Source of the DNA: Helicobacter canis
Lineage (GTDB): Bacteria > Campylobacterota > Campylobacteria > Campylobacterales > Helicobacteraceae
Direction of reading: 5' to 3'
Assembly (NCBI RefSeq): GCF_900451095.1
Contig: NZ_UGHV01000001.1
Span: 1-64,000, forward strand
DNA: 64,000 bases
Positions 15,404 through 23,297 of the stretch are shown here, in pieces (positions within the stretch are counted from its first letter, which is position 1; each line of letters opens with the position of its first letter). Under the pieces are notes generated by a model. It was not told the origin of the DNA and did no database searches. It saw only the letters and a program-made list of their open reading frames with translations. The position numbers were made by a program, and so were the translations under genes.

Positions 15404-15640
15404 TTTTAGTATGGATCGCCACGCGGATAAATCCGCTCGCGATGACAAAAAAGGCGTTTTGGATTCTAACGCCGCTTGATTCTAAGATTTTGCGCAAATT
15501 TGGGGGTAGTTGGTGGCTGGATTCTAAGATTTTGGAGATAGAATCGTGGCTTTGCAAGGCGAGCGCGGAGATAAGGCTGGATCGCCTATCGCACAAGCGA
15601 GCCGCAGCAATCCGCGATTCTAGCCCAAAAGCTGAATCCC
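15404..15640. repeat. R1 (reverse) and R3 repeats
   Basis: R1 in reverse orientation at 15412-15446 (GGATCGCCACG ... CTCGCGATGAC, core CGGAT/ATCCG). R3 at 15530-15630 with closing stem GAATCGTGG / CCGCGATTC. No gene is credible here; the ORFs read through it are repeat translation. Confidence 0.8.
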
Positions 15641-15649
15641 ACACCCACA

Positions 15650-16117
15650 TTACACACCTCCTAGATAGTAGGGCATATCCCCCCCACACATCACCGCCCT
15701 TTCCCTTCTCCACGCTCTATCTAAGTTTTTAAGCGATCGCACAAAATCACGCAGATAAGAGCTTATAAGCCAACCCCAGTCGCTAGGTATGTAGTTTTCT
15801 ACCTGCGATCGCCCCTCCCACCACTCTTCATCGATCCGCACTATCCCACTCCGATCAAGCCACAGATACGCCACACACACGCTAAGCACATCATCAAGTT
15901 TTAGCCGCACTTTTAGCTTTTTAAACCCTAGCTGATCAAGCTGCGCCCAAGCCTTTGGCATAGACTCTAGCTCTTTTAAGTAGGCTTTGGCTTCTTGCGT
16001 GCTATCTAGTGTTACAAAGACATCGCCATTTTGATCTATGATTTCCACTTGAAAATCATCGTTTAAATGCTGCTCTAGGGTTTTCACTTTCAAACCTAGT
16101 CGTTCTAAATTACACAT
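15650..16117 (-). CDS. Hypothetical protein
   Basis: 155 residues, start 16117 with AAAGGAGATTGT before ATG. Soluble, with an N-terminal half of alternating strand and helix and a Trp-rich middle (DEEWWEGRSQVENYIPSDWGW). No family recognised. It has non-repeat codon content and a clean ribosome site, so it is probably real. It is the first gene downstream of the 2.5-kb gene-free region. Confidence 0.6.
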   Translation of the reverse strand: MCNLERLGLKVKTLEQHLNDDFQVEIIDQNGDVFVTLDSTQEAKAYLKELESMPKAWAQLDQLGFKKLKVRLKLDDVLSVCVAYLWLDRSGIVRIDEEWWEGRSQVENYIPSDWGWLISSYLRDFVRSLKNLDRAWRRERAVMCGGDMPYYLGGV

Positions 16118-16189
16118 ACAATCTCCTTTGAAGTTGGTGTCGTAGGTCGTGTTATTTGAGAGCTGCGAGTCAATAGTGCAAGAGATTCA

Positions 16190-16370
16190 GTCTTGGGCGA
16201 GCAATGCGCGTGATTTTAAGGATTTTGGGACAACCGCAGACCATTAGTCTAGCTCTGCCCCAAAATCCTTAAAAAACAAGCCCAGCCCCACCGCAAAACC
16301 AGCGAAGCGGTGCAAGGCGAAGCCGCAGCAGGTTTCTTTAGTAATGCTTAGAATCTTGTTTGAAGCAAAG
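16190..16370. repeat. R4 palindromic repeat, large unit
   Basis: A perfect 16-bp stem, TTTTAAGGATTTTGGG with CCCAAAATCCTTAAAA, encloses ACAACCGCAGAC and GTCTAGCTCTGC. The same centre, reversed, occurs at 48281-48310 inside a different 16-bp stem. An extra segment with AGCGAAGCGG and GCAGCAGG follows. Confidence 0.8.
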
Positions 16371-17510
16371 CCCAGCTGTCATCGCGAGCAAGCGCGGTAG
16401 CGATTGCGTGGCGATCCACACTTTGGGCTAGAATCCTTTGCTTGCTCGTTTAGATTTTGAGCGTTACTTGCAACTAGAATCCAGCGCGGTGGGCTTGCTC
16501 ATTTACGCCTAGTAAAATCCCTGCGCCCACGCCTTGAAAACAAGGGACACCGCTCGGCGCAAGCCGATGTTTCTTTAGAAAACCCCCAAAACGAAGTTTC
16601 TTTAGAAAATCATCGGCAAATCCTTCCGCCTGCGTGCTTGGCTTGGCTAGAATCCAGCGCGGTGCTTAGATTTAACGCGCTTCTTTTTTTCCGTCATCGC
16701 GAGCGGTGCTTGCACCGCGTGGCGATCCACTCTCACGCTAGAATCCTTTTTTGCGTGGGTGGGTGCTTTCTTTTGGTGCTAGAATCCTGCGTGCGTTTTT
16801 AATTTAGTGGCGTTTGCTTGTAGATCCTAGAATCCAGCGCGGTGCTTTGTTTGGCGTGCTTTACTACCCCTTAAAAAGCAAGCCCAGCCGTCATCGCGAG
16901 CCTTACCCCTCTCTCCGTCATCGCGAGCCTTACCCTGCAAGGCGTGGCGATCCATAGCCTTAAAGCTAGAATCCGCTTTTAAGCTCACACCTACACGCCT
17001 TGACTTAGGTTTCACCTTATCTGCAACCCACACGCGAGCGTGTTTGACATCGCTAGGCTTGTCTTATGGTTGTAGCTTTAGTGGTGTTTGGTGCTAGCTT
17101 GTTGGCTTTTGTAGCTTTGCTTTAAGCTTTTGTTAGCTTTTGACTTTGCACCGCGTGGCGTAGCTTCTTTGGCGATCCATACTAGAATCCACTTTTCACA
17201 AAGGGTTATTCTCTCTCACTCGCCAGCCTTGCCCCCATCTCTCTGTCATCGCGAGTCGACTTGTCGGCGTGGTGATCCATAGTCTCTGCTAGAATCCACT
17301 TTTTGTCATCGCGCTTCTCGTTTTTTGGTAGTTTTGGCAGTGTAGAGTAGCACTTGCTTAGAGGTAGCTAGACTTGCGCTTTTTAGCCTTTGCACTTAGC
17401 TTTTACCCACTCTGCCCACACTTTTACGCTTTTTTGTAGTTTGCAGGGCTTTCACGCGTTTTGGGCTTGTGGTTTGCCTTGTTTAGCCTTTTTGCACTAG
17501 TTTTGACATC

Positions 17511-17531
17511 TTTGGCACAGAGTTGGCACAG
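17511..17531 (+). repeat. Two TTGGCACAG iterons, 11-bp step
   Basis: TTTGGCACAG at 17511-17520, then AGTTGGCACAG ending at 17531. The same word is found in the triple array at 17791-17820. Helical-turn spacing is typical of initiator or repressor binding sites. Confidence 0.5.
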
Positions 17532-17790
17532 GTGGCTGGGGCTTTGACCCCCCCCAAATCTCGCAGAAATTCCTAAAATCCTTTGAGACTTTACGCGTTT
17601 ATCTTACGTATCAAGGGGGCTTCGCACGCCTTGATACACTCGCCCCACTCTCCCAACCTCTCCCCCAAATCCACCCCCTAAAATCTCATTTCCCCCTAAA
17701 AAGTGGATTCTAGGGGGTTTGATTAAAGGGGCGATTTTGGGGGGTTGGGGGCTGGCTTTTGGGGTGATATGCTCGCGTGTGTAGCTTAGT

Positions 17791-17820
17791 TTTGGCACAC
17801 TTTGGCACAATCTGGCACAG
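17791..17820 (+). repeat. Three tandem 10-bp iterons TTTGGCACAN
   Basis: TTTGGCACAC, TTTGGCACAA and TCTGGCACAG occupy exactly 17791-17800, 17801-17810 and 17811-17820. Tandem 10-bp iterons in a gene-free region are consistent with an origin bound by the replication protein at 11350-12441, though binding is not demonstrated. Confidence 0.55.
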
Positions 17821-18642
17821 CTTTCAAATAACACGACCTAACGATCGGCGCAAATTGTAGCGCAAAATCGCGCCATTTTTGCAAACTTTTTGCAAATCTT
17901 GCAATCCCCCTTACTAAAGTCCTTACCAAAGCTCGCGCCAAAGCTCTCCCGCGCCCTTGCCCACGCACTTTGCACACCCTAGAATCCGCCCGCACCACCA
18001 CGCCCTAAAGATAAATCCGCCCTAGCGATTTGCATTTTTGCATTTTGCACTCGGTCCAATTTTCACGCAACGCCGCGCAATTTACCACCAAAATCGCCCC
18101 CTTTAAAATACTAAAGGCTTCTATCCTTTCTCCCAAGCAAGCTCGCTCGCCTTGCTCTCTTGTGTGGGGGGGTGTGGCTTTGGCGTGTGGCGTAAAATGT
18201 GGTGTAAAATGTGGGCGTGTGAGTAATGCGCCGCGGCGGTGTGGATCGCTAGGCAAAGTGTAAAATGTGGCGCGGATTCTAGGATTTGACTCTGTGGGGG
18301 GGGGGGGTAGAATCATCGACACGACTTTAAGCTTTGGGGTTAGAATCCGCTTTTGGTGTTTGTGGGTGTGGGGCTTGATTTGTGGATCGCCGCGCCGCTA
18401 TCGCGGCTCGCGATGACAGGAGGCTGGTGTGTCTTTATGGATCGCCACGCGGTGCAAGCACCGCTCGCGATGACAGAAAAACGAGAAACGCCCCAAACTA
18501 AACACGGCGCAGGATTCTAGGATTTGCGATGAGAAACCTTTGCTTTGCAAGGCGAGCGCGGAGATAAGGCTGGTCGCCTATCGCACAAGCGAGCCGCAGC
18601 AATCAAAGGTTTATCGCGCAAAGACAGAATCCTTTGTAGCTC

Positions 18643-19047
18643 CTACTCATCCCCCTTGCTACTTAGTCCTAAGCTCTCTATCTTATCAAGCTTCTTTTTT
18701 ATATCTTCTTCTATCTCTTTGTTTATGTTCTCATACTCTTTGTTTAGACTTCGCTCTTTGTAGGGGGTAATCTCTATCTTGCCTGTCCCCCCTCTCATAT
18801 CCTTTTTCACGCTTGACATACTATTTTTCATCACTTCTAGGATATAGTCTCTATCCCAGTTTGTGTAGCGGGCAAGGGAGTCTATGTAGCTCTCTTGCAG
18901 TCGTTCATACTTCAGCCAAAGTTCTACATTCTTTGCCACGCTTACTACAAGTAGTAGTATAAACACCGCGCGGAATATCTTATACCCTAAGCTTAAGCCT
19001 CCGCGCTTATCTAAGTCTTGTGTGAATTCTGCCTTAGCCTTGTCCAT
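18643..19047 (-). CDS. Small membrane protein, lysis region
   Basis: 134 residues from ATG 19047 (AAAAGGATAAACACA before it); the longer frame from 19101 lacks a ribosome site. One membrane helix at about residues 25-42 (FRAVFILLLVVSVAKNVEL), then a charged helical region with a Lys/Glu-rich end. The start overlaps the holin-like gene by 14 bases. It is the last gene of a tightly packed seven- or eight-gene operon. Function unknown. Confidence 0.6.
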   Translation of the reverse strand: MDKAKAEFTQDLDKRGGLSLGYKIFRAVFILLLVVSVAKNVELWLKYERLQESYIDSLARYTNWDRDYILEVMKNSMSSVKKDMRGGTGKIEITPYKERSLNKEYENINKEIEEDIKKKLDKIESLGLSSKGDE

Positions 19048-19399
19048 TGTGTTTATCCTTTTTGGTATATTTGCTATCCACTTCATCAGTGGTTCTTGCA
19101 CCTTTGAGAGCGATTACCTTTTGCACTATCTCTATCGCCCTATCCACGCCAAAGAAGCCTACCGCACAAGCAATTGCTACTTTGGCAAGGTAGGGTATAT
19201 CCGTAGCACTAAGTATCCCATACATCACGATTGTGATAAACGCACTTGTTATAATTGATTTAAACGCATAAAACTTCGTGGGCTGCTCTGTCTTATCGCT
19301 GAAAAATGCCACCAATCCACTGCATAGCCCTATGATAAACACAGGCACAAGCTCTAGGTATGCTGGCAAATTTGGGAACAACTCTACTAAATAATCCAT
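19034..19399 (-). CDS. Probable holin
   Basis: 121 residues from ATG 19399 (GTGGAGATGATACA before it). Three hydrophobic segments at about residues 13-33, 47-67 and 71-92 and a charged C-terminal tail ending SKYTKKDKHNGQG, as in three-span phage holins (LydA/phage-holin-3 style). AIACAVGFFGVDRAIEIV resembles the last span of that group. It would form lesions in the inner membrane to release the endolysin. Neighbours are small membrane proteins and a DUF5675-like protein, which fits a lysis cassette. Confidence 0.6.
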   Translation of the reverse strand: MDYLVELFPNLPAYLELVPVFIIGLCSGLVAFFSDKTEQPTKFYAFKSIITSAFITIVMYGILSATDIPYLAKVAIACAVGFFGVDRAIEIVQKVIALKGARTTDEVDSKYTKKDKHNGQG

Positions 19400-19692
19400 T
19401 GTATCATCTCCACTATCTCTGCTACTACAAGGCACAGCCCTATGCTCACTGCTCCCCAAAAGATTTTATGCAGTGTTTTATACAGCTTTATAAGCTTTTT
19501 ATCCCTAGTAGTCTCACTCTCGCAGTAGTATCGCCCTATGAGCCACCAGCGGAAAAGAAACTTATATGACCTTAGCCTTTTTCTTGCACTCTCTCTTGCA
19601 CCTTGCTCTTTATAAAGGTAGCGTATAAACACCCCTACACTTACCACAAATGCCAGCACAAATACTAGTAGTAAATACCCTTGCAAGCTCAT
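19387..19692 (-). CDS. Two-helix membrane protein next to holin
   Basis: 101 residues from ATG 19692, which follows AAAGGAGATGGGCA. A first membrane helix at residues 5-25, a very basic stretch (RESARKRLRSYKFLFRW), then a second helix at about residues 78-98. The end overlaps the holin start by 13 bases. Could be an antiholin or second holin component; the sequence alone does not decide. Confidence 0.6.
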   Translation of the reverse strand: MSLQGYLLLVFVLAFVVSVGVFIRYLYKEQGARESARKRLRSYKFLFRWWLIGRYYCESETTRDKKLIKLYKTLHKIFWGAVSIGLCLVVAEIVEMIQWII

Positions 19693-19943
19693 TGCCCATC
19701 TCCTTTGCAAAATTCTAAATCTCTCTCTAGTAGCTCGGTGTATTTCAGTATCTCTGCGACATCTTCACTGACACTAGATTCCTTGCTAGGCATAGGCTTT
19801 GGTATATCCTTAGTCTTGCACTTTGTGGGGATATACACGGCTTCACGCTTTGTTATATCCGCACACGCGATTACATTGATAAGCACGACTAGCAGCATTG
19901 CTAGCCCTACTACAAAGCCCCATACCTTAGCAAGTATTCTCAT
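19689..19943 (-). CDS. Lipoprotein-like peptide, o-spanin candidate
   Basis: 84 residues. The N-terminal hydrophobic segment ends in a lipobox-like VIAC at about residues 24-27, followed by a Pro/Lys-rich linker (PTKCKTKDIPKPMPSKES) and an acidic helix. Outer-membrane spanin subunits have this build. The partner may be the 110-residue protein at 9949, though it lies 9 kb away, or the coiled-coil protein at 19940. Start and stop overlap neighbours by four bases. Confidence 0.5.
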   Translation of the reverse strand: MRILAKVWGFVVGLAMLLVVLINVIACADITKREAVYIPTKCKTKDIPKPMPSKESSVSEDVAEILKYTELLERDLEFCKGDGQ

Positions 19944-20218
19944 TTCTTGCTAGCCTTTTTAATCTCCACTAAATCCTTAGTGATATACTCTAGGGCTTCT
20001 TTTAGCCCAGCGATTTCATCGGCGTTTAGCTTTGTCTTATTAGCTAATGCTTCAGTCGCTTCTGTTAGCTTCTCTTGGGTGCTAGTGATTAGCTTTAGTG
20101 TTCCAGTGGTATCGCCTAGCCATCTTGCTAATTGCGCTAGTTGCGCTTGCGTGCTTACATATCTTTCTAGCTCTAAATCCTTGTCGATTCCTAGCCATTT
20201 TTGTAGTAGTCTTTTCAT
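19940..20218 (-). CDS. Coiled-coil protein
   Basis: 92 residues, no membrane span, with regular heptads from about residue 22 to the end (LITSTQEKLTEATEALANKT). GGAGACACA precedes the ATG at 20218. Overlaps the lipoprotein candidate start by four bases (ATGA-type). Function unknown. Confidence 0.6.
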   Translation of the reverse strand: MKRLLQKWLGIDKDLELERYVSTQAQLAQLARWLGDTTGTLKLITSTQEKLTEATEALANKTKLNADEIAGLKEALEYITKDLVEIKKASKK

Positions 20219-20243
20219 TGTGTCTCCTTTGTGTTGGTTTGGA

Positions 20244-20498
20244 TTACCTTAACCCTTGTGGCTTTGGTGGCTCGTATGCTTTGCTATGACTGTTTAGCAC
20301 TTCATCGCTGGGCATTACATTGCACACTTTAAAGTCGCAAGGGCTTAGGACTACTTCGCCTTTATCCTTGCGTGCGGCAGAGCAGTTAAACTCTTTATCG
20401 CAATGCTTGTAAGTCGCTAGCGTGTGGATAAAAAAGCCTATAAGAAAAAAGGTTATAAAAGTAACTACCACTAGCCCTAAGTCTTGTAAATGTTTCAT
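20244..20498 (-). CDS. Membrane-anchored Cys-containing protein
   Basis: 84 residues. An N-terminal membrane helix (about residues 8-28) is followed by an exterior part with four Cys (HCDKEFNCS, SPCDFKVCN) that could form two disulfides in the periplasm. ATG overlaps the TGA of the 34-residue gene. Function unknown; the cassette suggests lysis or envelope. Confidence 0.6.
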   Translation of the reverse strand: MKHLQDLGLVVVTFITFFLIGFFIHTLATYKHCDKEFNCSAARKDKGEVVLSPCDFKVCNVMPSDEVLNSHSKAYEPPKPQGLR

Positions 20499-20599
20499 TT
20501 TTTAGCCTTTGCCTTGTCTTTACTCTGTGCTTGTCGCTCGCGCATTTTTTCTAGCATTTTTATAATGCGCTTGTTGGTAGTCTTTAGTGGTTTGCTCAT
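20495..20599 (-). CDS. 34-residue very basic peptide
   Basis: ATG at 20599 overlaps the stop of the DUF5675-like gene (ATGA), and its own stop overlaps the next ATG. About one third of residues are Lys or Arg (MSKPLKTTNKRIIKMLEKMR ... KAKAKK). The chain of four-base overlaps is the main evidence that it is translated. Function unknown. Confidence 0.55.
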   Translation of the reverse strand: MSKPLKTTNKRIIKMLEKMRERQAQSKDKAKAKK

Positions 20600-21126
20600 T
20601 GAATCTCTTTAACCACTAGTCTAAAGTTTTCAATGCCGTGTTTCTCAAATAGCAAGAACAAATCATTTACACATCTAGTGCTATCACTACAAGTTCCATT
20701 GCCATTATCTACATAATTGACAAGAATACACGCGAGGGTATCGTGAGGCGAATTCCCGCTATGAATAAGCACACGCCTAGAAGCAAAGCTTGGCAACTCT
20801 TTTGTCTTTAACCACACAGCTACATTTCTACCATTCTTTGCTTTCCATTTTGGATATGCTTTTGCAGTAGCACCATTTGTGCTAGAGTCTGTCCATTCTA
20901 GGTAATACTCTCTTGCCACTATGCGCTTATCTTGGTTTGGTGTATCGGTAGATTCTCCGCCGTTCTCGCAAGTAACGCAAGCAAAGATATTAGCACCACT
21001 CTCATCGGTGATTGTAAGCTCGCCGATTGTGCTAGGCTCTGTTTTATACACTCGCCCTGTTTTAGCGTTTGGTGGTTTTTGCACGCTAGCGTATTCTTTC
21101 TTGCGTTGTAGGGTGATTGTTAGCAT
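20596..21126 (-). CDS. DUF5675-like protein, possible lysis enzyme
   Basis: 176 residues. The segment RRVLIHSGNSPHDTLACILVNY, then SDSTRCVNDLFLLF, follows the pattern IHxGNxPxDTxGCILVG ... S of DUF5675, a family often found in phage lysis or tail regions. An enzymatic role on peptidoglycan is proposed by analogy only. His and Cys residues in that motif are candidate active-site residues. Start 21126 follows GAGAAAGGATAGAA, the edge of an R2 repeat. It heads the lysis operon. Confidence 0.55.
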   Translation of the reverse strand: MLTITLQRKKEYASVQKPPNAKTGRVYKTEPSTIGELTITDESGANIFACVTCENGGESTDTPNQDKRIVAREYYLEWTDSSTNGATAKAYPKWKAKNGRNVAVWLKTKELPSFASRRVLIHSGNSPHDTLACILVNYVDNGNGTCSDSTRCVNDLFLLFEKHGIENFRLVVKEIQ

Positions 21127-21137
21127 TTCTATCCTTT

Positions 21138-21345
21138 CTCGCGTTGTCTTTTGCGCGCTTTTGCTAGATTCTACGGCGCGGGCTTGCTCATTTACGCCGA
21201 GTAAAATCCCTGCGCCCGCGCCTTGAAAGCTAGCAAAATCATCGCAAAATACTGCCGCTTGCGTGTGTGGTTAGAAAACGCGATTTCTTGCGTTTCTCTT
21301 TTTTGTCATCGCGAGCTTTGCGACAGCAAAGCGTGGCGATCCATT
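21138..21345. repeat. R2 and R1 repeats
   Basis: R2 at 21138-21266 with stem GGCGCGGGC/GCCCGCGCC, and R1 at 21306-21343 with core CTTTGC/GCAAAG. The R2 end continues into the ribosome site of the gene starting at 21126. The 21378-21391 AAAAAGGGGTAAAG motif follows before the adaptor gene's stop. Confidence 0.8.
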
Positions 21346-21377
21346 AAAACGCGATTATTCCTAGAATCCGCTTTTTT

Positions 21378-21391
21378 AAAAAGGGGTAAAG
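21378..21391 (+). promoter_or_regulatory. AAAAGGGGTAAA motif upstream of lysis operon
   Basis: AAAAAGGGGTAAAG between the adaptor gene end and the lysis operon. Read on the minus strand it is CTTTACCCCTTTTT, located 250 bp upstream of the DUF5675-like gene. Its role is inferred from recurrence only. Confidence 0.4.
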
Positions 21392-21407
21392 CTAGGCGAT
21401 ATTTGGG

Positions 21408-21989
21408 CTATGCTTTGATAAATGGCGTGATAAACGCTCTTTTTTCACGGCTAGCATTTGTGATAGCCCTTAGCTTATCGCACTCTTTTTCATACAGCTT
21501 TGTGTAGAAGCCCACGCGATCAAGGTTGCTAGCATTGGTCTCTATCTCAAGCACGATCACCAAAGCCCCCAGCACCAAAGCCCTGTGATAGAGCGGGTCT
21601 AGGATCACTTCCCTTTCATTTGTGTCGGTGTTTGCCCAGATCTCTAGCACGCCGCTAGTAAAGGGGGCGATCGTGTAAGCCCTAGGGCTTAAGGCTATAA
21701 GCGTGGGGGAGCTTGGCGGGTGCTTTAGGGCTTGGGTGTAGCTTTTTAGATCGCACGCCTTGCCGTTAAACTTCGCGTGGATTATCTCTAGCACGGGGGC
21801 TTCTAGCTCTAGTGTGCTATCTCTCTCCCCTAGCTCTTGCCTAAAATGCCCTATATTTGTGCAAAGCTCATAGATGATCTTGCTTTGGGCTTGTAAGATC
21901 ACATCGCCTAGCTCTGTATCACTGAAGCTTAGTCGCTCGTAGTCTGTGTCTCGAAGGCGGGAGCGGAGTTGTAGAAGTATGGTTTGCAT
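21408..21989 (-). CDS. Head-tail adaptor-like protein
   Basis: 193 residues. The N-terminal helical region (LRSRLRDTDYERLSFSDTELGDVILQAQSKIIYEL) resembles phage adaptor/connector proteins that attach under the portal and measure short helical domains. The middle is beta-rich, and a C-terminal helix with LGALVIVLEIE follows. Its role would be to link head and tail. It lies next to two small structural-type genes. The family call (DUF6682/gp4-like) is tentative. RBS is not strong, only a GAGAGAATAAA context. Confidence 0.45.
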   Translation of the reverse strand: MQTILLQLRSRLRDTDYERLSFSDTELGDVILQAQSKIIYELCTNIGHFRQELGERDSTLELEAPVLEIIHAKFNGKACDLKSYTQALKHPPSSPTLIALSPRAYTIAPFTSGVLEIWANTDTNEREVILDPLYHRALVLGALVIVLEIETNASNLDRVGFYTKLYEKECDKLRAITNASREKRAFITPFIKA

Positions 21990-21990
21990 T

Positions 21991-22188
21991 TTATTCTCTC
22001 TCGGTAGGGAGTGTGAAGCTTAGTGTGCTCTTAGCTTTTTCTGCGCGTTTGTTTGCTTGTGCGCGTTTTTGCACGCGAGCTTCATAGTCATCTTGCATTC
22101 CTAGCATTTCTTTGACTTTATCTGCTAGCTTTGCGCCTGTGGTAGATCCGCCGCTTAAGACTTTGCCGATTTGTTGTTTTTGGTTCAT
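21991..22188 (-). CDS. 65-residue protein ending TLPTERE
   Basis: Start 22188 follows AAAGGAGCAAAAA. A Gly/Ser/Thr-rich N-terminus (VLSGGSTTGAKLADKV) leads into a very basic helix (RVQKRAQANKRAEKAK) and an end STLSFTLPTERE. The last residues match the LPTERY ending of the scaffold-like protein and of the 137-residue protein at 48853-49266. Likely a minor virion or assembly protein. Confidence 0.6.
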   Translation of the reverse strand: MNQKQQIGKVLSGGSTTGAKLADKVKEMLGMQDDYEARVQKRAQANKRAEKAKSTLSFTLPTERE

Positions 22189-22224
22189 TTTTTGCTCCTT
22201 TATGGTGTTGTTGTCATTTTTCTC

Positions 22225-22470
22225 TCACTCGCGAGCCGACTTGTCGGCGTGGCGATCCATAGCTTAAACCTAGAATCCACTTTTGCGTTTTAATGGATCG
22301 CCACGCTTTGCTGTCGCAAAGCTCGCGATGACAAAAAAGGCGTTTGTGAAAAAAGGATTCTAGGATTTTGCGATGATTTTGGGGGTTTTCAAGCGGTGGG
22401 CGAAGGGATTTTACTCGGCGTAAATGAGCAAGCCCACCGCGCAGAATCCACCAAAAGCGCGCAAAAGACA
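22225..22470. repeat. R1 (forward), R1 (reverse) and R2 (reverse)
   Basis: R1 core CCGAC/GTCGG near 22225-22260, reverse R1 core CTTTGC/GCAAAG at 22294-22332, and R2 at 22370-22465 with stem GCGGTGGGC/GCCCACCGC. The ORF 22214-22498 is repeat read-through. Confidence 0.8.
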
Positions 22471-22479
22471 GAATCCTTC

Positions 22480-22875
22480 TCACTTGTAGCCTTTGCAAAT
22501 TGCGTAAATCCGCACGCTCGCATAGATCATATATGCTTTTATCCTGCTAAACGCCCTTGTCTCTATCATCGCTTCTAGAAATACCTTATCCGCAAAAACC
22601 CTAGAGACTCTGCCAGCGTGAAACTCTACACATAGATAGTCGTGTAGCACTGCGCATTTTAGTCCCTTGCCAAAGCGCGGTAGCACAAAGTCTGCCCCAA
22701 AGTTGCTAAATCCATCTGTGTGAAAGCCCCTTGGCACTTTTATCGCGCTTTGATCATCTGCGCTACTGCCCTTGCGATAGTAGTAGAAGCCTTGCAGTAG
22801 TGTCAGGCTCTTGCCATCATTGCTAAATCGCACTTCAATAGGCTCGGTAAATCTCGCTAGCTCTTGTGATTCCAT
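22480..22875 (-). CDS. DUF1353 family phage protein
   Basis: 131 residues from ATG 22875 (AAAAAGGAGCAAA before it). The motif VPRGFHTDGFSNF, then AVLHDYLC at about 76-83 and ADKVFLEAM, is the DUF1353 pattern. These small phage proteins are often near lysis or tail genes; conserved His/Asp suggest an enzyme, but no activity is established. The end runs into R2 repeat sequence. Confidence 0.8.
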   Translation of the reverse strand: MESQELARFTEPIEVRFSNDGKSLTLLQGFYYYRKGSSADDQSAIKVPRGFHTDGFSNFGADFVLPRFGKGLKCAVLHDYLCVEFHAGRVSRVFADKVFLEAMIETRAFSRIKAYMIYASVRIYAICKGYK

Positions 22876-22915
22876 TTTGCTCCTTTTTGCCAAGTATGCG
22901 TAAAATCGCTTATAT

Positions 22916-22952
22916 AAAAAAGGGGCAAGTATTTAGCGATAAATGCTACAAT
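22916..22952 (+). promoter_or_regulatory. Promoter for the 107-residue plus-strand gene
   Basis: AAAAAGGGGCAAGT at 22916-22929 (variant of the recurring motif) and TGCTACAAT with -10 box 22947-22952. The ATG follows at 22974 after CAAGGAGCCTAG. Same composition as the promoters at 4965 and 49331, but with a longer gap between motif and -10. Confidence 0.55.
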
Positions 22953-22973
22953 CCTAAAAATCAAGGAGCCTAG

Positions 22974-23297
22974 ATGACTACAATGACATTAAATGAGAGC
23001 TTTAAAGCCCTAGTGCGAGAGGCATTCCCCGATAAAAGCGATAAAGTTATAAGTATCTTTGATGAAGTGGTGAGCCATAAGGCAAGTAGCGATTTTTTAA
23101 ATGTGCAGGAGCTAAAGGCTCGCGCGATCGATGAGATCCGTAGCGAGCTAGCGACTAGGGATTTTGTGCGTGCGGAGATCGCAGAAGTGCGTCAAGAGAT
23201 CGCACGCGCTAAAGTGGATATTTTAAAATGGGTCTTTGGCTTGCAGGCTGGCACGATTGCGATATTGATCGGGGCGATGAAGTTTATCCTAGGCTAA
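22974..23297 (+). CDS. Coiled-coil protein with C-terminal membrane helix
   Basis: 107 residues. The middle (VQELKARAIDEIRSELATRDF, then VRAEIAEVRQEIARAKVD) is a coiled coil resembling DUF1640/CCDC90-type bacterial proteins. The C-terminus ILKWVFGLQAGTIAILIGAMKFIL is a membrane anchor. It runs towards the reverse transcriptase gene and overlaps its 3' end by nine bases. It is not an Avd protein (not a basic four-helix bundle). Confidence 0.65.
   Translation: MTTMTLNESFKALVREAFPDKSDKVISIFDEVVSHKASSDFLNVQELKARAIDEIRSELATRDFVRAEIAEVRQEIARAKVDILKWVFGLQAGTIAILIGAMKFILG

Larger units (their letters stand above)
16118..18642. other. 2.5-kb gene-free region with repeats and iterons
   Basis: No ORF here has both a ribosome site and protein-like composition. 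It contains R4 (16190-16370), R1 units (16378, 16693, 16888, 16918, 17246, 18381 reverse, 18437 reverse), R2 (16485-16640), R3 (18515-18625), iterons (17511-17531 and 17791-17820) and a 9-bp hairpin GTATCAAGG/CCTTGATAC at 17608-17637. There are also G/C-tract stretches at 17545-17760. Candidate replication origin or regulatory region by exclusion. Confidence 0.6.

Noticed and set aside
15530..15640. Rho-independent terminator behind the 130-residue gene
   Set aside because: The stem belongs to an R3 repeat and is not followed by a T run.
17604..18322. Several short ORFs in the gene-free region
   Set aside because: Biased composition from G/C tracts and iterons, no ribosome sites, no protein-like pattern.
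22974..23297. Avd accessory protein of the DGR
   Set aside because: Wrong strand, acidic coiled coil with membrane anchor; does not fit the basic four-helix Avd.
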